Source: Arthrobacter sp. MYb229 (GTDB lineage: Bacteria > Actinomycetota > Actinomycetes > Actinomycetales > Micrococcaceae). Taken from it: a stretch of 64,000 nt of DNA. A program made the position numbers and the translations under genes. The notes beneath the pieces are model-generated. The model did no database searches and was not told the origin of the DNA. It worked only from the letters and a program-made list of their open reading frames with translations. The stretch spans positions 496,001 through 560,000 of the forward strand of contig NZ_PCPS01000002.1 of the NCBI RefSeq assembly GCF_002975405.1, in the 5' to 3' direction. Positions 52,346 to 60,558 of this stretch are shown here, piece by piece. Numbering within the stretch: position 1 is the stretch's first letter; every line of letters starts with the position of its first letter.

Positions 52346-52376
52346 TATATAACTGATCAATATGAGCAGTTATATA
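52346..52376. promoter_or_regulatory. Inverted-repeat operator between nitrilase and GntR genes
   Basis: TATATAACTG (52346-52355) and CAGTTATATA (52367-52376) are exact inverses around 11 nt, in the 79-bp gap between divergent genes. The likely binder is the GntR protein encoded next to it. Confidence 0.65.
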
Positions 52377-52408
52377 AATGTATGTGATGCAATCGATAGA
52401 CTCAATAC

Positions 52409-53182
52409 ATGACGGCAAAAAATAATCCGGGTTCGGCTAATGCTGAGAAACGTGAAGCCGAGCGATTGCTGCATGCGGCACCGGGCTCCGCAGCTGTTAC
52501 TCGGCTTACGGCGATGGAAACCGTCCGTGCACGAATCCTGCTGTCGGTCGAACATCGACTGCTTGCCCCAGGCGGCAAATTGCCAAGTACCCAGCTGATC
52601 GCCGCCGGCCTTGAAGTCAGCGTCATCACGGCTCGTCGCGGGCTGGAAAGCCTGGTGGCAGACGGGGTGCTCGAACGGCGTCCCGGGCGAGGCGGCGGGA
52701 CCTTCGTGGTGCAAGATCCGCCGCAGCTCAATGATTCCTCGGTCCAAGCATTCCGCGCAGATGAAGGTGCGGTGCTCCGGTTGATCGACCAGCGCAGCCT
52801 CATGGAAAGCGCCGTTGCTGCGCAGGCCGCACTACGCGCCACCGAGGAGCAGTGCCAAGAGTTGGAAGAATTGATCAGCCAATCGGCACGTGCTGCAAGC
52901 TGGCATGAGCATCACATCCCCGATACCCGTTTCCACCGCCTGCTTGCCGAAATCAGCGACCTTCCCGAGGTACCTGCCTACCTCGCCGCTTACGAAGAAC
53001 TGCTGAAGTACTTCGTGCCCTATCCGCAGGAGAAGCTGGAAGTTGGCCGAGGCCACCACCGGCAGCTGGTTAACGCTCTGCGGCGCCATGATCCCGTGGA
53101 GGCCATGTCGGTGACCCAGGAACATGTGGCGGCACTGAGGGGAGAGATGTTCTTCGGTCTTGGAACTGGTGGAGGGCGCTAG
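52409..53182 (+). CDS. GntR-family FCD-type regulator of the nitrilase-permease operon
   Basis: 257 residues. A 35-residue N-terminal extension precedes the winged helix (METVRARILLSVEHRLLAPGGKLPSTQLIAAGLEVSVITARRGLESLVADGVLERRPGRGGGTFV). The FCD domain follows with IPDTRFHRLLAEISDLPEVPAYLAAYEELL and GHHRQLVNALRRHDPVEAMSVTQEHV. It is divergent from the nitrilase gene and the 10-bp inverted repeat between them is the probable operator. Effector is likely the nitrogen compound handled by these two genes. Confidence 0.9.
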   Translation: MTAKNNPGSANAEKREAERLLHAAPGSAAVTRLTAMETVRARILLSVEHRLLAPGGKLPSTQLIAAGLEVSVITARRGLESLVADGVLERRPGRGGGTFVVQDPPQLNDSSVQAFRADEGAVLRLIDQRSLMESAVAAQAALRATEEQCQELEELISQSARAASWHEHHIPDTRFHRLLAEISDLPEVPAYLAAYEELLKYFVPYPQEKLEVGRGHHRQLVNALRRHDPVEAMSVTQEHVAALRGEMFFGLGTGGGR

Positions 53183-53699
53183 TGACGGCAATAGGCGGTG
53201 CGCTGCTTGCCTGTGCTCCGCTGCCTTTTCGCCGGCGAGGAAGTGTCCCTGCTTGTCGAAAGTTCGAATCCCCGGCATAAGTCCCACAGTGGTGCCGGGC
53301 GGAAGGAAATCATTGGTGAGGACGACGGCAAGAAATGGAACCACCGCGTAGAAGTCGATGTTGAACGGCCTTTGAGTTCCGAGAAGCACGGGAATTACGA
53401 AGCGAGATGAGTTAATTTTCATTGACCTCGGAAACGCGCTGGTCCGCAACGGCAATCCTGAGATGGTGAAATACCGTGCATCGCGATGCTCGCCGGGAAG
53501 GGCGGGATACCGGACCTAAATATTAGCCGGAACTTTCTTGCGACCAATGTGCTGCCGAACCGGTAGCATCGCTGGCCCAGACCCCTTTCGGTTGTGCCCT
53601 CCAAGTGGCAGACTATGGGCACAACTTCCGGCCGCCTGGCTGACCAGCCCTGCGGTTGCCTGAAACGACAGTAGCCCACCTGGACGGGAAGGATGCGTC
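53183..53699. other. 517-bp gap holding only the MFS remnant
   Basis: Between the GntR stop and the DHFR-like start. Outside the truncated MFS copy (53213-53423) no gene, repeat or RNA was recognised in 53424-53699. The 3' part carries the ribosome site GGAAGG for the next gene. Confidence 0.6.
53213..53423 (-). pseudogene. Truncated duplicate of the MFS transporter gene (5' end only)
   Basis: The minus strand from the ATG at 53423 encodes MKINSSRFVIPVLLGTQRPF and continues as FYAVVPFLAVVLTNDF..GTTVGLMPGIRTFDKQGHFLAGE. This aligns with the first ~65 residues of the MFS protein at 46618-47901 with about 15 differences. Homology stops near 53213, and the frame then runs into the antisense of the GntR gene. 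About 20 bp upstream of the ATG also resemble the region before the full gene. It is a non-functional fragment left by a duplication or recombination. Confidence 0.85.
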
Positions 53700-54359
53700 A
53701 TGGCAAAACTCAGAGCGCATAATTTGAGTATTTCGCTAGACGGCATGGGCAGCGGGGTGAACCGCAGCCTCGAAGAACCCTTCGGGCATGCAGGGGAGCG
53801 ACTGCACGAATGGTTCATCCCCACCCAGACCTTCCAATCGCTGGTGGGCAACGAAATGCGCGTACCTCTGGACGAGGCTGCAGCCGAGGACGACGTTTTT
53901 GCCCGGAAGGCGTTTGACGGCCTTGGTGCCGAAATCATGGGTGCCGGAAAGTACGGTCCTCCGGGGTGGGAAGAAGACCCCAGCTGGTCCGGCTGGTGGG
54001 GAGAAGAACCGCCGTTCCATTCTCCGGTGTTCGTGCTCAGCCACCGGAAGCGTGAATCCCAGACGGTGGGGGAGACGACCTTCCATTTCATCGATGCCTC
54101 CCCGCAAGAAGCCCTGGAAGCAGCCGCCGCGGCCGCCGGCGGGCTGGACGTGCGCCTCGGTGGCGGCGTGCTCAGCGTGCGGGAATTCTTGCGCGCCGGA
54201 CTGGTGGACTATCTGCACGTGGCGCTAGTTCCGATCCTCTTAGGACGCGGTGACAGGCTCTGGGAGGGTCTTGAAGGGATGGAGCGAAACTACTCGATCG
54301 CATCCACTTCGACGAGCAGCGGGGTGACGCATCTGGAATTCACCCGGATCGAGTCCTAG
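53700..54359 (+). CDS. Dihydrofolate reductase-like (RibD C-terminal domain) protein
   Basis: 219 residues. LRAHNLSISLDGMGSG at the start, GAEIMGAGKYGPP in the middle and GGLDVRLGGGVLSVREFLRAGLVDYLHVALVPILLGRGDRLWEGL at the end match the DHFR/RibD-C reductase family often found as single proteins in actinobacteria. NADPH would be held by the MGAGKY and GGG segments. It is not an essential DHFR; the substrate is unknown. GGAAGG precedes the ATG at 8 nt. It is alone, upstream of the aldehyde dehydrogenase gene but 141 bp away. Confidence 0.88.
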   Translation: MAKLRAHNLSISLDGMGSGVNRSLEEPFGHAGERLHEWFIPTQTFQSLVGNEMRVPLDEAAAEDDVFARKAFDGLGAEIMGAGKYGPPGWEEDPSWSGWWGEEPPFHSPVFVLSHRKRESQTVGETTFHFIDASPQEALEAAAAAAGGLDVRLGGGVLSVREFLRAGLVDYLHVALVPILLGRGDRLWEGLEGMERNYSIASTSTSSGVTHLEFTRIES

Positions 54360-54500
54360 CGAACCGAATGTGTAGCTTCGTCACGCGCCGTCTTGCCTTC
54401 GGGCGGGGCGGTGCTGGCAGACTGGGGTCAAATGCCATGGGATCGTCGACCCGGGGTTTCCGGGCATGGCAGAAAAGCCACCAAGCGAAGGAGCATGAAT

Positions 54501-55871
54501 ATGTACGCAGTAACGAATCCTGCCACCGGAGTCGTGGAAGCAACCTACCCCATCGCCTCGGACGCGCAAATCCAGACCGCGATTACCACCGCCCATCAAG
54601 CCTATGGGCAATGGTCCGTCTCTGCGCTGGCCGACCGCGTAGCCCTGCTCGAACGCGTGGCAGATATCTATGAAGCGCGTGCCGAAGAGCTTGCCGGGAT
54701 CATCACCCGTGAGATGGGCAAGCCGAAGAAGCAGTCGCTCGGTGAGATCGGCATCGTGGTGTCCATCTACCGCTACTACGCCAAGAACGGTCCGAAGTTC
54801 TTGGAAGATGAAGAACTGGAAATTGCCTCGGGCGGCAAGGCGCTGGTGCGCAAGGAAGCGGTCGGCGTGCTGCTGGGCATCATGCCGTGGAATTTCCCGT
54901 ACTACCAGGTGGCGCGCTTCGCGGCGCCCAACTTGATGAACGGCAATACGATCCTGCTCAAGCACGCACCGCAGTGCCCCGAATCCGCGCTGGCCATGGA
55001 GCAGATCTTCCATGAAGCCGCAGCGCCGCACGGCGCCTACCTGAACATCTTCGCCACCAATGAGCAGGCGGCCGAGATCATCGCGGACCGCCGCATCCAG
55101 GGCGTCTCGCTGACCGGCTCCGAACGCGCGGGCGCGGCGGTGGCAGAGGTCGCCGGACGCAATCTGAAGAAGGTGGTCCTGGAATTGGGCGGTTCTGATC
55201 CCTTCCTGGTGCTGCCCGACGTCGATGTGGAACGGACCGCGAAGCTCGGCATGCGGGCCCGCTTCGGCAATACCGGGCAGGCCTGCAACTCGGCCAAGCG
55301 GTTCATCGTGGATTCCTCGGTGTATGAGGACTTCTCCCGGGCGCTCGCCGAACAGGTGTCCGCCATCAAGGTCGGCGATCCAACCCAGGCCGAGACCTTT
55401 CTCGGCCCGCTGTCTTCGGCGGCGGCCCGCGAAGGTCTGGCGGAACAGGTGCAGGACGCCATCGACAAGGGCGCCACGGTGCTCACCGGCGGCAAGCGGA
55501 TCGAAGGCGTCGGCGCCTACTACGAACCGACCATCCTGGCCGATGTCACCCCTGAAATGCGCGCCTTCTCCGAGGAGCTCTTCGGGCCGGTGGCGGTGCT
55601 CTACAAGGTGGACGGCGAGGAAGAAGCTATCGCGTTGGCCAACAACTCTGACTACGGATTGGGTGCCTCGGTCCACACCAAGGACCTGGCGCGCGCCGAG
55701 CGGATCGCCGCGCGGCTGGAAAGCGGAATGGTGGCCATCAACGAACCTTCGGCCTCGGCGGCCGAATTGCCATTCGGCGGAGTGAAGCGCTCGGGGATCG
55801 GCCGGGAGCTGGGCAAGTACGGCATGACCGAGTTCATCAACCACAAGCTGGTGAAGGTCGCGGGGCGCTAG
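54501..55871 (+). CDS. Succinate-semialdehyde-type aldehyde dehydrogenase
   Basis: 456 residues from the ATG at 54501, 7 nt after AAGGAG (54488-54493); the ATG at 54495 is too close. MYAVTNPATGVVEATYPIAS, LGIMPWNFPYYQVARFAAPNLMNGNTILLKHAPQCP, SLTGSERAGAAVAEVAG, KKVVLELGGSDPFLVLPDVD (catalytic glutamate) and RFGNTGQACNSAKRFIV (catalytic cysteine) are present. The proximity to the 450-460 residue SSADH/NAD-linked group and the MPWNFPYYQVARF motif support the call. It oxidises an omega-semialdehyde, possibly from GABA or the polyamine catabolism suggested by the nearby nitrilase-permease pair. Confidence 0.9.
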   Translation: MYAVTNPATGVVEATYPIASDAQIQTAITTAHQAYGQWSVSALADRVALLERVADIYEARAEELAGIITREMGKPKKQSLGEIGIVVSIYRYYAKNGPKFLEDEELEIASGGKALVRKEAVGVLLGIMPWNFPYYQVARFAAPNLMNGNTILLKHAPQCPESALAMEQIFHEAAAPHGAYLNIFATNEQAAEIIADRRIQGVSLTGSERAGAAVAEVAGRNLKKVVLELGGSDPFLVLPDVDVERTAKLGMRARFGNTGQACNSAKRFIVDSSVYEDFSRALAEQVSAIKVGDPTQAETFLGPLSSAAAREGLAEQVQDAIDKGATVLTGGKRIEGVGAYYEPTILADVTPEMRAFSEELFGPVAVLYKVDGEEEAIALANNSDYGLGASVHTKDLARAERIAARLESGMVAINEPSASAAELPFGGVKRSGIGRELGKYGMTEFINHKLVKVAGR

Positions 55872-55889
55872 CCGACTGGTGAGTTTGGC

Positions 55890-55931
55890 AGCGGGCCTGT
55901 TTCCCAGAAATCTCTGGGAAACAGGCCCGCT
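55890..55931. terminator. Strong bidirectional terminator
   Basis: AGCGGGCCTGTTTCCCAGA (55890-55908) and TCTGGGAAACAGGCCCGCT (55913-55931) form a perfect 19-bp stem with loop AATC between convergent genes. Confidence 0.9.
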
Positions 55932-55936
55932 GGTGG

Positions 55937-56413
55937 TTAAACGCCCAGCTTTTCGCGAAGCCTGGAGACATGTCCCTTCGCATCCACGGCGTATTCAATC
56001 TGGCTGATCGTGCCGTCCGGAGCAACCACGGCGGTGGAGCGCAGCGTGCCGACAAAGGTCTTTTCTCCGAAGCTCTTCTCGCCGAAGGAGCCGTAGGCCT
56101 TGGCCACGAGGTTCTCCGGGTCCGAAAGCAGCGGGAAATTCAGCGACTCATCGGTGGCGAACTTTGCGATCTCCGCCGGCTCGTCCGGGGAAATGCCCAA
56201 GACTGAGTAGCCGGCGCTCTTCAGCGAGTTGAGATTGTCGCGGAAATCGCAGGCCTCGGTGGTGCAGCCTGGGGTCGCTGCCTTGGGGTAGAAGTAGACG
56301 ATGACGTTCTGGCCTGCGAAGTCGGACAGCGAAACCTCTTCGGACTGTGCATCGCGCAGGGTAAATTCTGGTGCCGGCTGACCCGCAACCAATTTAACTG
56401 CTTGTTCTGACAT
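55937..56413 (-). CDS. bcp: Thiol peroxidase, Bcp/PrxQ-type peroxiredoxin
   Basis: 158 residues from ATG 56413 (an in-frame start at 56449 would add twelve). AGQPAPEFTLRDAQSEEVSLSDFAGQNVIVYFYPKAATPGCTTEACDFRDNL contains the peroxidatic cysteine in the PGCTTEAC motif with the resolving cysteine 5 residues later, as in atypical 2-Cys Bcp. PLLSDPENLVAKAYGSFGEKSFGEKTFVGTLRSTAVV follows. It reduces hydrogen and organic peroxides using thioredoxin. It stands alone, converging on the aldehyde dehydrogenase gene. Confidence 0.95.
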   Translation of the reverse strand: MSEQAVKLVAGQPAPEFTLRDAQSEEVSLSDFAGQNVIVYFYPKAATPGCTTEACDFRDNLNSLKSAGYSVLGISPDEPAEIAKFATDESLNFPLLSDPENLVAKAYGSFGEKSFGEKTFVGTLRSTAVVAPDGTISQIEYAVDAKGHVSRLREKLGV

Positions 56414-56820
56414 CATTCCAACTTTCGTATAACGATAATTAGTTTTCATTCTACGACTAGTTTGGGTAGATCTCTAGGGCTTTCGGCCCCGGCATCCTGA
56501 GGTGCTCAATGATGCTCCTGTACATAGAACTAGTACATCGTGACAGTTCCGTCCGAGAAGTTGAATGACCTCGAACATACCAAGCGCGATGGGATCGCGC
56601 CGCCGACTTTCGGCAGCTAGCGGTTGGCAGGACTTGGCTGGGCAACTGGGTTGCCCAGGGTTCAAGAACCTTGGGTCGCCGGGCCGACGCAATCCGGTTC
56701 CCGCGCCGTGGGTTCAGCGACTTCCATCTGGATGCAGCAAACTCCCCAGCGAACTTTTGGGTCCGCTGGGGAGTTTGTCAGCTAAAGGCCGGTGATTCGG
56801 TGCCGGCCGGCCTAAACGCG
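56414..56820. other. Intergenic region between bcp and the gntP operon end
   Basis: Aside from the bcp promoter side and the hairpin at 56739-56776, nothing was recognised here. The reading frames present are short and lack ribosome sites. Confidence 0.5.
56739..56776 (-). terminator. Terminator of the tetrose operon
   Basis: AAACTCCCCAGCG (56739-56751) and CGCTGGGGAGTTT (56764-56776) pair perfectly over 13 bp around 12 nt, 45 bp past the GntP stop on the minus strand. Confidence 0.75.
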
Positions 56821-58245
56821 CTAGGCAACCAAGACGTAGAGCAACCAGCACAGGGCGAAGCTCATCACTCCGACGGCGGTGGCGATGACCGTCCAGGTTG
56901 ACAGGGCGGTCTTCGTTGACAGACCCAGGAAGCGGCTGACCAGCCAGAATCCGGAATCGTTCACGTGGGAGAGGGTGATCGCACCGGCGACGATCGCCAC
57001 CACGATGCAGGCCAGCGCCAGCGGTGATTGGTCACCGGATGCGGCGACCGCCGGGGCCATGAGTCCCGCCGCCGTGGTTCCAGCGACGGTGGCCGACCCC
57101 TGGGCAACGCGCATGATCACGGCGATCAGGAATCCAGCCAGAATCAGCGGCATGCCGACGGCTTGGAGACTGGATGCCATGGCGCCTCCAATGCCCGTCG
57201 CCGTGAGGACGCCGCCGAAGATTCCGCCGGCGCCGGTGATCAGGATGATCGAGCAGACCGGGGCGAGGGAGTCATCGACGACCTTCTCCAGCGCCGAACC
57301 GATCGGGCCTTCGTGTGGCCGGACCAACAGCAGGTACATCGCCAGCAAGGCGGAGATCAGCAGGGCAATCGGGGTGTTGCCGAGGAAGACGAGAATCTGC
57401 GCCCAGAGGGCGTCCTCCGGGACCACGCCGGTGGCTTGCAGGGTCTTGATGCCGGTATTCATGAAAATCAGCACCAGCGGCAAAAGCAGCAGGCTCAGCA
57501 CCAGTGCGAAGCGTGGCAGGACCGCCTGGTCCGCTTCCTGCCTGGTCCCGAGCAGTTCGGGTACGGAGATCCGCTGCGTCCGCGCCGCGAGGAGCAAGGA
57601 GAGCCGGTAGCCTGCCACGTACCAGGTGGGCAGGCCGACCAGCAGGCCCACCATGAGCACCAGTCCGACGTCGGCGCCGACGATGCCGGCCGCCGCGACC
57701 GGTCCCGGGTGCGGTGGCACGAGTGCGTGCATGACGAGGAATGCTCCGGCCGCCGGCAACGCGTACTTCAGCAGGCCGCCGCCGACCCGCCGAGCCACCG
57801 TATAGATGATGGGCAGCATGACGATGAATCCGGCGTCCAGGAAGATCGGGAAGCCGAAGAGCAGCGATGCCACCGACAGCGCCAGGGGCGCGCGCTTCTC
57901 GCCGAAGAGCCCGATCAGCTTCTCGGAGATGACCTGGGCGCCCCCGGAGGTTTCCACGATCCGTCCCAGCACGGCACCGAAACCGACCAGCATGGCAACG
58001 TTTCCCAGTGTTTTGCCGAACGGCCCGACGATGGTTTCCAGCAGGTCCGCGGCACTCACGCCGGCGGCGATGGCCGTGAGCAGGCTGACGATGATCAGCG
58101 AGAAGAACGCGTGCAGGCGGACCTTCATGATCAGGAACAGCAGCACGGCGATCGCCAGGACCGCGATCAGCAGCAGGACGGGCACGGGCAGCGTGGCCTC
58201 GGGTGCCGCGGCTGCGGCCAGCACGAGCGTGGACGGTGATGTCAT
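56821..58245 (-). CDS. GntP-family gluconate/sugar-acid permease
   Basis: 474 residues, about 14 hydrophobic segments. LLFLIMKVRLHAFFSLIIVSLLTAIAAGV, AMLVGFGAVLGRIVETSGGAQVISEKLIGLFGEKRAPLALSVASLLFGFPIFLDAGFIVMLPIIYTVARR and LVPPHPGPVAAAGIVGADVG are diagnostic of the GntP proton symporters. It would import gluconate-like or tetronate-like acids. It is the last gene of the operon and overlaps the upstream TIM-like gene by 4 bp (ATGA). The acid-type transporter contrasts with the ketose-kinase logic of its partners, so the substrate may be a four-carbon acid converted to a tetrulose. Confidence 0.93.
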   Translation of the reverse strand: MTSPSTLVLAAAAAPEATLPVPVLLLIAVLAIAVLLFLIMKVRLHAFFSLIIVSLLTAIAAGVSAADLLETIVGPFGKTLGNVAMLVGFGAVLGRIVETSGGAQVISEKLIGLFGEKRAPLALSVASLLFGFPIFLDAGFIVMLPIIYTVARRVGGGLLKYALPAAGAFLVMHALVPPHPGPVAAAGIVGADVGLVLMVGLLVGLPTWYVAGYRLSLLLAARTQRISVPELLGTRQEADQAVLPRFALVLSLLLLPLVLIFMNTGIKTLQATGVVPEDALWAQILVFLGNTPIALLISALLAMYLLLVRPHEGPIGSALEKVVDDSLAPVCSIILITGAGGIFGGVLTATGIGGAMASSLQAVGMPLILAGFLIAVIMRVAQGSATVAGTTAAGLMAPAVAASGDQSPLALACIVVAIVAGAITLSHVNDSGFWLVSRFLGLSTKTALSTWTVIATAVGVMSFALCWLLYVLVA

Positions 58246-59045
58246 GGGGTCTCCAGGTGAAGTTGGCGGGCGCGCGCCTCGTCGAGCACGGCGCCGAAGT
58301 TGGCCGGGGCATGGGCGAAGCGGCCCAGGAAGAGGCCGTCGGCCTCCGGCAAGCGCGGCAGCAGGCCGGGGCCGGCGCTGCCGCCGTAGATGAGCACCAC
58401 GGGGGAGCCCGGCACGGTCAGCTGCCCCCGGATGATTTCCAGCACCGAGTTAACGTGGCCGGGGGAGGCCGGCGCGGCGGCGCCGATCGCCCAGACAGGT
58501 TCGTAGGCGAGCAGCACGGCGGACGGGTCGATGCTGGATTCCGTCCCCGTGCCCAGGGCCGCGGCGATCTGCCGCAGGCACTGCGCGGCGGCGGCTTGCG
58601 CAGCACCGCGCTCCAGCTCGCCGACGCACAGCAGCGGGGTCAGCCCGGCGGCGGTAGCCGCACGCACCTTGGCGGCCACCACACCGTCGTCTTCGCCGAA
58701 GCCGGAGCGGCGTTCGGCATGCCCGATCTCCACGATCCGCACCCCGACCTCGGCAAGCATGCCGGCGCTGACCTCGCCGGTCAGGGCGCCGTCCGCCGCT
58801 GAGCAGTTCTGCGCGGCCAGCTGGCAACCGGTGCCCTCAAGGATCCGCGCCGCGGATTCCAGCACGGGGAAGGACGGCGCCGCAAAGGGAATCACGTCCC
58901 GCCCGCCGAAATCCTGGGCGCCCGCGCTGCGGGCGAGCAGCTCGCGGCGCACCCCCTCCAGCCAGGTGAGCGACTGCCGGTAGCCGAGGTACATTTTTGT
59001 GCTCACGCCGATGTAGAGGGAGCGCGGACGATCGATGACGGCCAT
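58242..59045 (-). CDS. Triosephosphate isomerase-like sugar-phosphate isomerase (LerI/EryH type)
   Basis: 267 residues. K17 (STKMYLG), H109 (EIGHAERR) and E182 (AYEPVWAIG) form the TIM catalytic set, and GGSAGPGLL near the end is the phosphate-binding loop. The N-terminal N-x-K of true TIM is replaced by S-T-K, as seen in paralogues acting on erythrulose phosphate. Next to an RpiB and a DhaK-like kinase it most likely converts L-erythrulose 1-phosphate to D-erythrulose 4-phosphate. A housekeeping glycolytic TIM function is less likely from the context. Confidence 0.85.
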   Translation of the reverse strand: MAVIDRPRSLYIGVSTKMYLGYRQSLTWLEGVRRELLARSAGAQDFGGRDVIPFAAPSFPVLESAARILEGTGCQLAAQNCSAADGALTGEVSAGMLAEVGVRIVEIGHAERRSGFGEDDGVVAAKVRAATAAGLTPLLCVGELERGAAQAAAAQCLRQIAAALGTGTESSIDPSAVLLAYEPVWAIGAAAPASPGHVNSVLEIIRGQLTVPGSPVVLIYGGSAGPGLLPRLPEADGLFLGRFAHAPANFGAVLDEARARQLHLETP

Positions 59046-59051
59046 GGGACG

Positions 59052-60017
59052 CTACTCGGCGGTGACCGAGGCCAGCGGCGCCGGACCGAGTTCCTTGAGC
59101 AGCTGGCCCATCTTGACGTAGGCCTCGTTGCGGTAGGCGATGAGGCTTTCGAGCTGATCGGCCGGGACGTCCAGGAATCCCCCGCCCGACTTGGTGCCGA
59201 GCTGGCCGGCCTCGATCTTCTCGGTGAGGATCGCCGGGGTGGCGAACCGTTCGGGGAAATCGGTTTGCAAGGACGTGTAGCAGAAGTTGTAGACGTCCAG
59301 CCCGGCCATGTCGGCAATTGCGAAGGGACCGAAGAACGGCAAACGGAATCCGAAAGTGGTGCGCACCAGGGTGTCAATGGCCTCGGCGGAGGCGACGCCG
59401 TCTTCCACCAGCTGGGTGGCCTCGTGGAAGAGCGCATACTGCAAGCGGTTCAGGACGAACCCGGTAACATCCTTGACCACGGCGGTTTCCTTGCCGGTGG
59501 CTTCGACATAGCCGACGGCCGTGTCGATCGCATCCTGCGAAGTGCCTTCGTGGGGAATGATTTCCACGCCGGGAATGAACGGGGAAGGATTGGAGAAGTG
59601 CACGCCCAGGAAGCGCTCCGGATTGGCCACTGCGGTCGCCATGTCGCCAATGGAGATGGTCGAGGTGTTTGAACCGATCACCGCGGTTGCCGAGGCGGCC
59701 GCGCTGATCCGGCGCAGGGTCTCGTGCTTGATATCCAGAACTTCGGGGACGGCTTCTTCGATGAAGTCGGCACCGGCGACAGCTTCTTCCAAGGAGGCCG
59801 CGGCAGAAAGGTTCCGTTTCAGGGTCTCGGTGGCACCTTCTGGGAACAGTCCGCGGGATTCGAAATCAACTGATTCGGCCAACAGGCGTTCCAGATTCTT
59901 CTGTGCGATTTCTGCCGAGGTGTCGGCCAAGGCTACGCGTGCACCGGCCAAGGCCAGCACCTGGCCAATGCCGCCGCCCATGTAACCGGAACCGATAATT
60001 GCTACTTTGATGTCCAT
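59052..60017 (-). CDS. 3-hydroxyacyl-CoA dehydrogenase-like NAD dehydrogenase (gulonate-dehydrogenase group)
   Basis: 321 residues. VAIIGSGYMGGGIGQVLALAGARVALADTS is the NAD site. FLGVHFSNPSPFIPGVEIIPHEGTSQD holds the catalytic His-Glu pair, and DVTGFVLNRLQYALFHEATQLVEDGVASAEAIDTLVRTTFGFRLPFFGPF is the dimerisation domain. Proteins of this type with no acyl-CoA context oxidise 3-hydroxy acids or L-gulonate. In this operon it may oxidise a sugar acid to a 3-oxo acid that decarboxylates to a ketose. The gene lies 6 bp before the TIM-like start. Confidence 0.88.
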   Translation of the reverse strand: MDIKVAIIGSGYMGGGIGQVLALAGARVALADTSAEIAQKNLERLLAESVDFESRGLFPEGATETLKRNLSAAASLEEAVAGADFIEEAVPEVLDIKHETLRRISAAASATAVIGSNTSTISIGDMATAVANPERFLGVHFSNPSPFIPGVEIIPHEGTSQDAIDTAVGYVEATGKETAVVKDVTGFVLNRLQYALFHEATQLVEDGVASAEAIDTLVRTTFGFRLPFFGPFAIADMAGLDVYNFCYTSLQTDFPERFATPAILTEKIEAGQLGTKSGGGFLDVPADQLESLIAYRNEAYVKMGQLLKELGPAPLASVTAE

Positions 60018-60061
60018 GATGAGTCTTTCGTAGAAGGGGATTCGCTGACCCTATGGTGGGT

Positions 60062-60529
60062 TCAGTTGGTTTCGGGCTCGTAGGAGCAGATCGCATCGAC
60101 CTTGGCCGCTGAGCCGCTGGAGGCATCAAACTGGTGGCCGAGCCATTCGGAGGCCAGCTTCTTGGCCAGCTCCAAGCCGATGACCCGTTGCCCGAAGGTC
60201 AGCACCTGTGCATTATTGCTGAGCACTGATCGTTCTACGGAATAGGAGTCATGAGCCGTAACGGCGCGGATGCCTGGAACCTTGTTGGCGGCGATGGCCA
60301 CGCCCAATCCGGTGCCGCAGATCAGCAACGCGCGGTCAGCTTCGCCAGCAGCCACCCGCCTTGCAGCCGCGACCGCGACGTGCGGGTAGGCGGTGGAATC
60401 ATCGGGACCAACCCCGGCATCCACTACGGATTCCACGCGGTCATCGGCTTCCAAGAAGGCCTTCAGTGCTACCTTGTAGTCCACTCCGGCTTCGTCATTG
60501 CCGATGATGATCTTCAGTGTCTTTTCCAT
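60062..60529 (-). CDS. RpiB/LacAB-family sugar-phosphate isomerase (DerI/EryI type)
   Basis: 155 residues. [33 protein letters not shown] begins the fold, and [63 protein letters not shown] includes the active-site cysteine and the phosphate/substrate residues. RpiB-like paralogues in tetritol operons convert D-erythrulose 4-phosphate to D-erythrose 4-phosphate. AAAAGGAC precedes the ATG. Neighbours are the kinase upstream and the dehydrogenase downstream. Confidence 0.92.
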   Translation of the reverse strand: MEKTLKIIIGNDEAGVDYKVALKAFLEADDRVESVVDAGVGPDDSTAYPHVAVAAARRVAAGEADRALLICGTGLGVAIAANKVPGIRAVTAHDSYSVERSVLSNNAQVLTFGQRVIGLELAKKLASEWLGHQFDASSGSAAKVDAICSYEPETN

Positions 60530-60558
60530 GTTGTCCTTTTCTGTTGTGCTCGGTTGGG

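Noticed and set aside
53160-53351. Plus-strand 63-residue frame beside the GntR gene
   Set aside because: It is antisense to the truncated MFS copy and mirrors a similar antisense frame at the intact MFS gene.
56040-56090. Apparent tandem duplication GSFGEKSFGEK in Bcp
   Set aside because: The Bcp family normally has a similar GExxYGKxxxG stretch here, so no insertion is implied.
57028-58393. Plus-strand open frames opposite the GntP and TIM-like genes
   Set aside because: They are Arg/Gln/His-rich shadows of well-supported minus-strand genes, with no ribosome sites.
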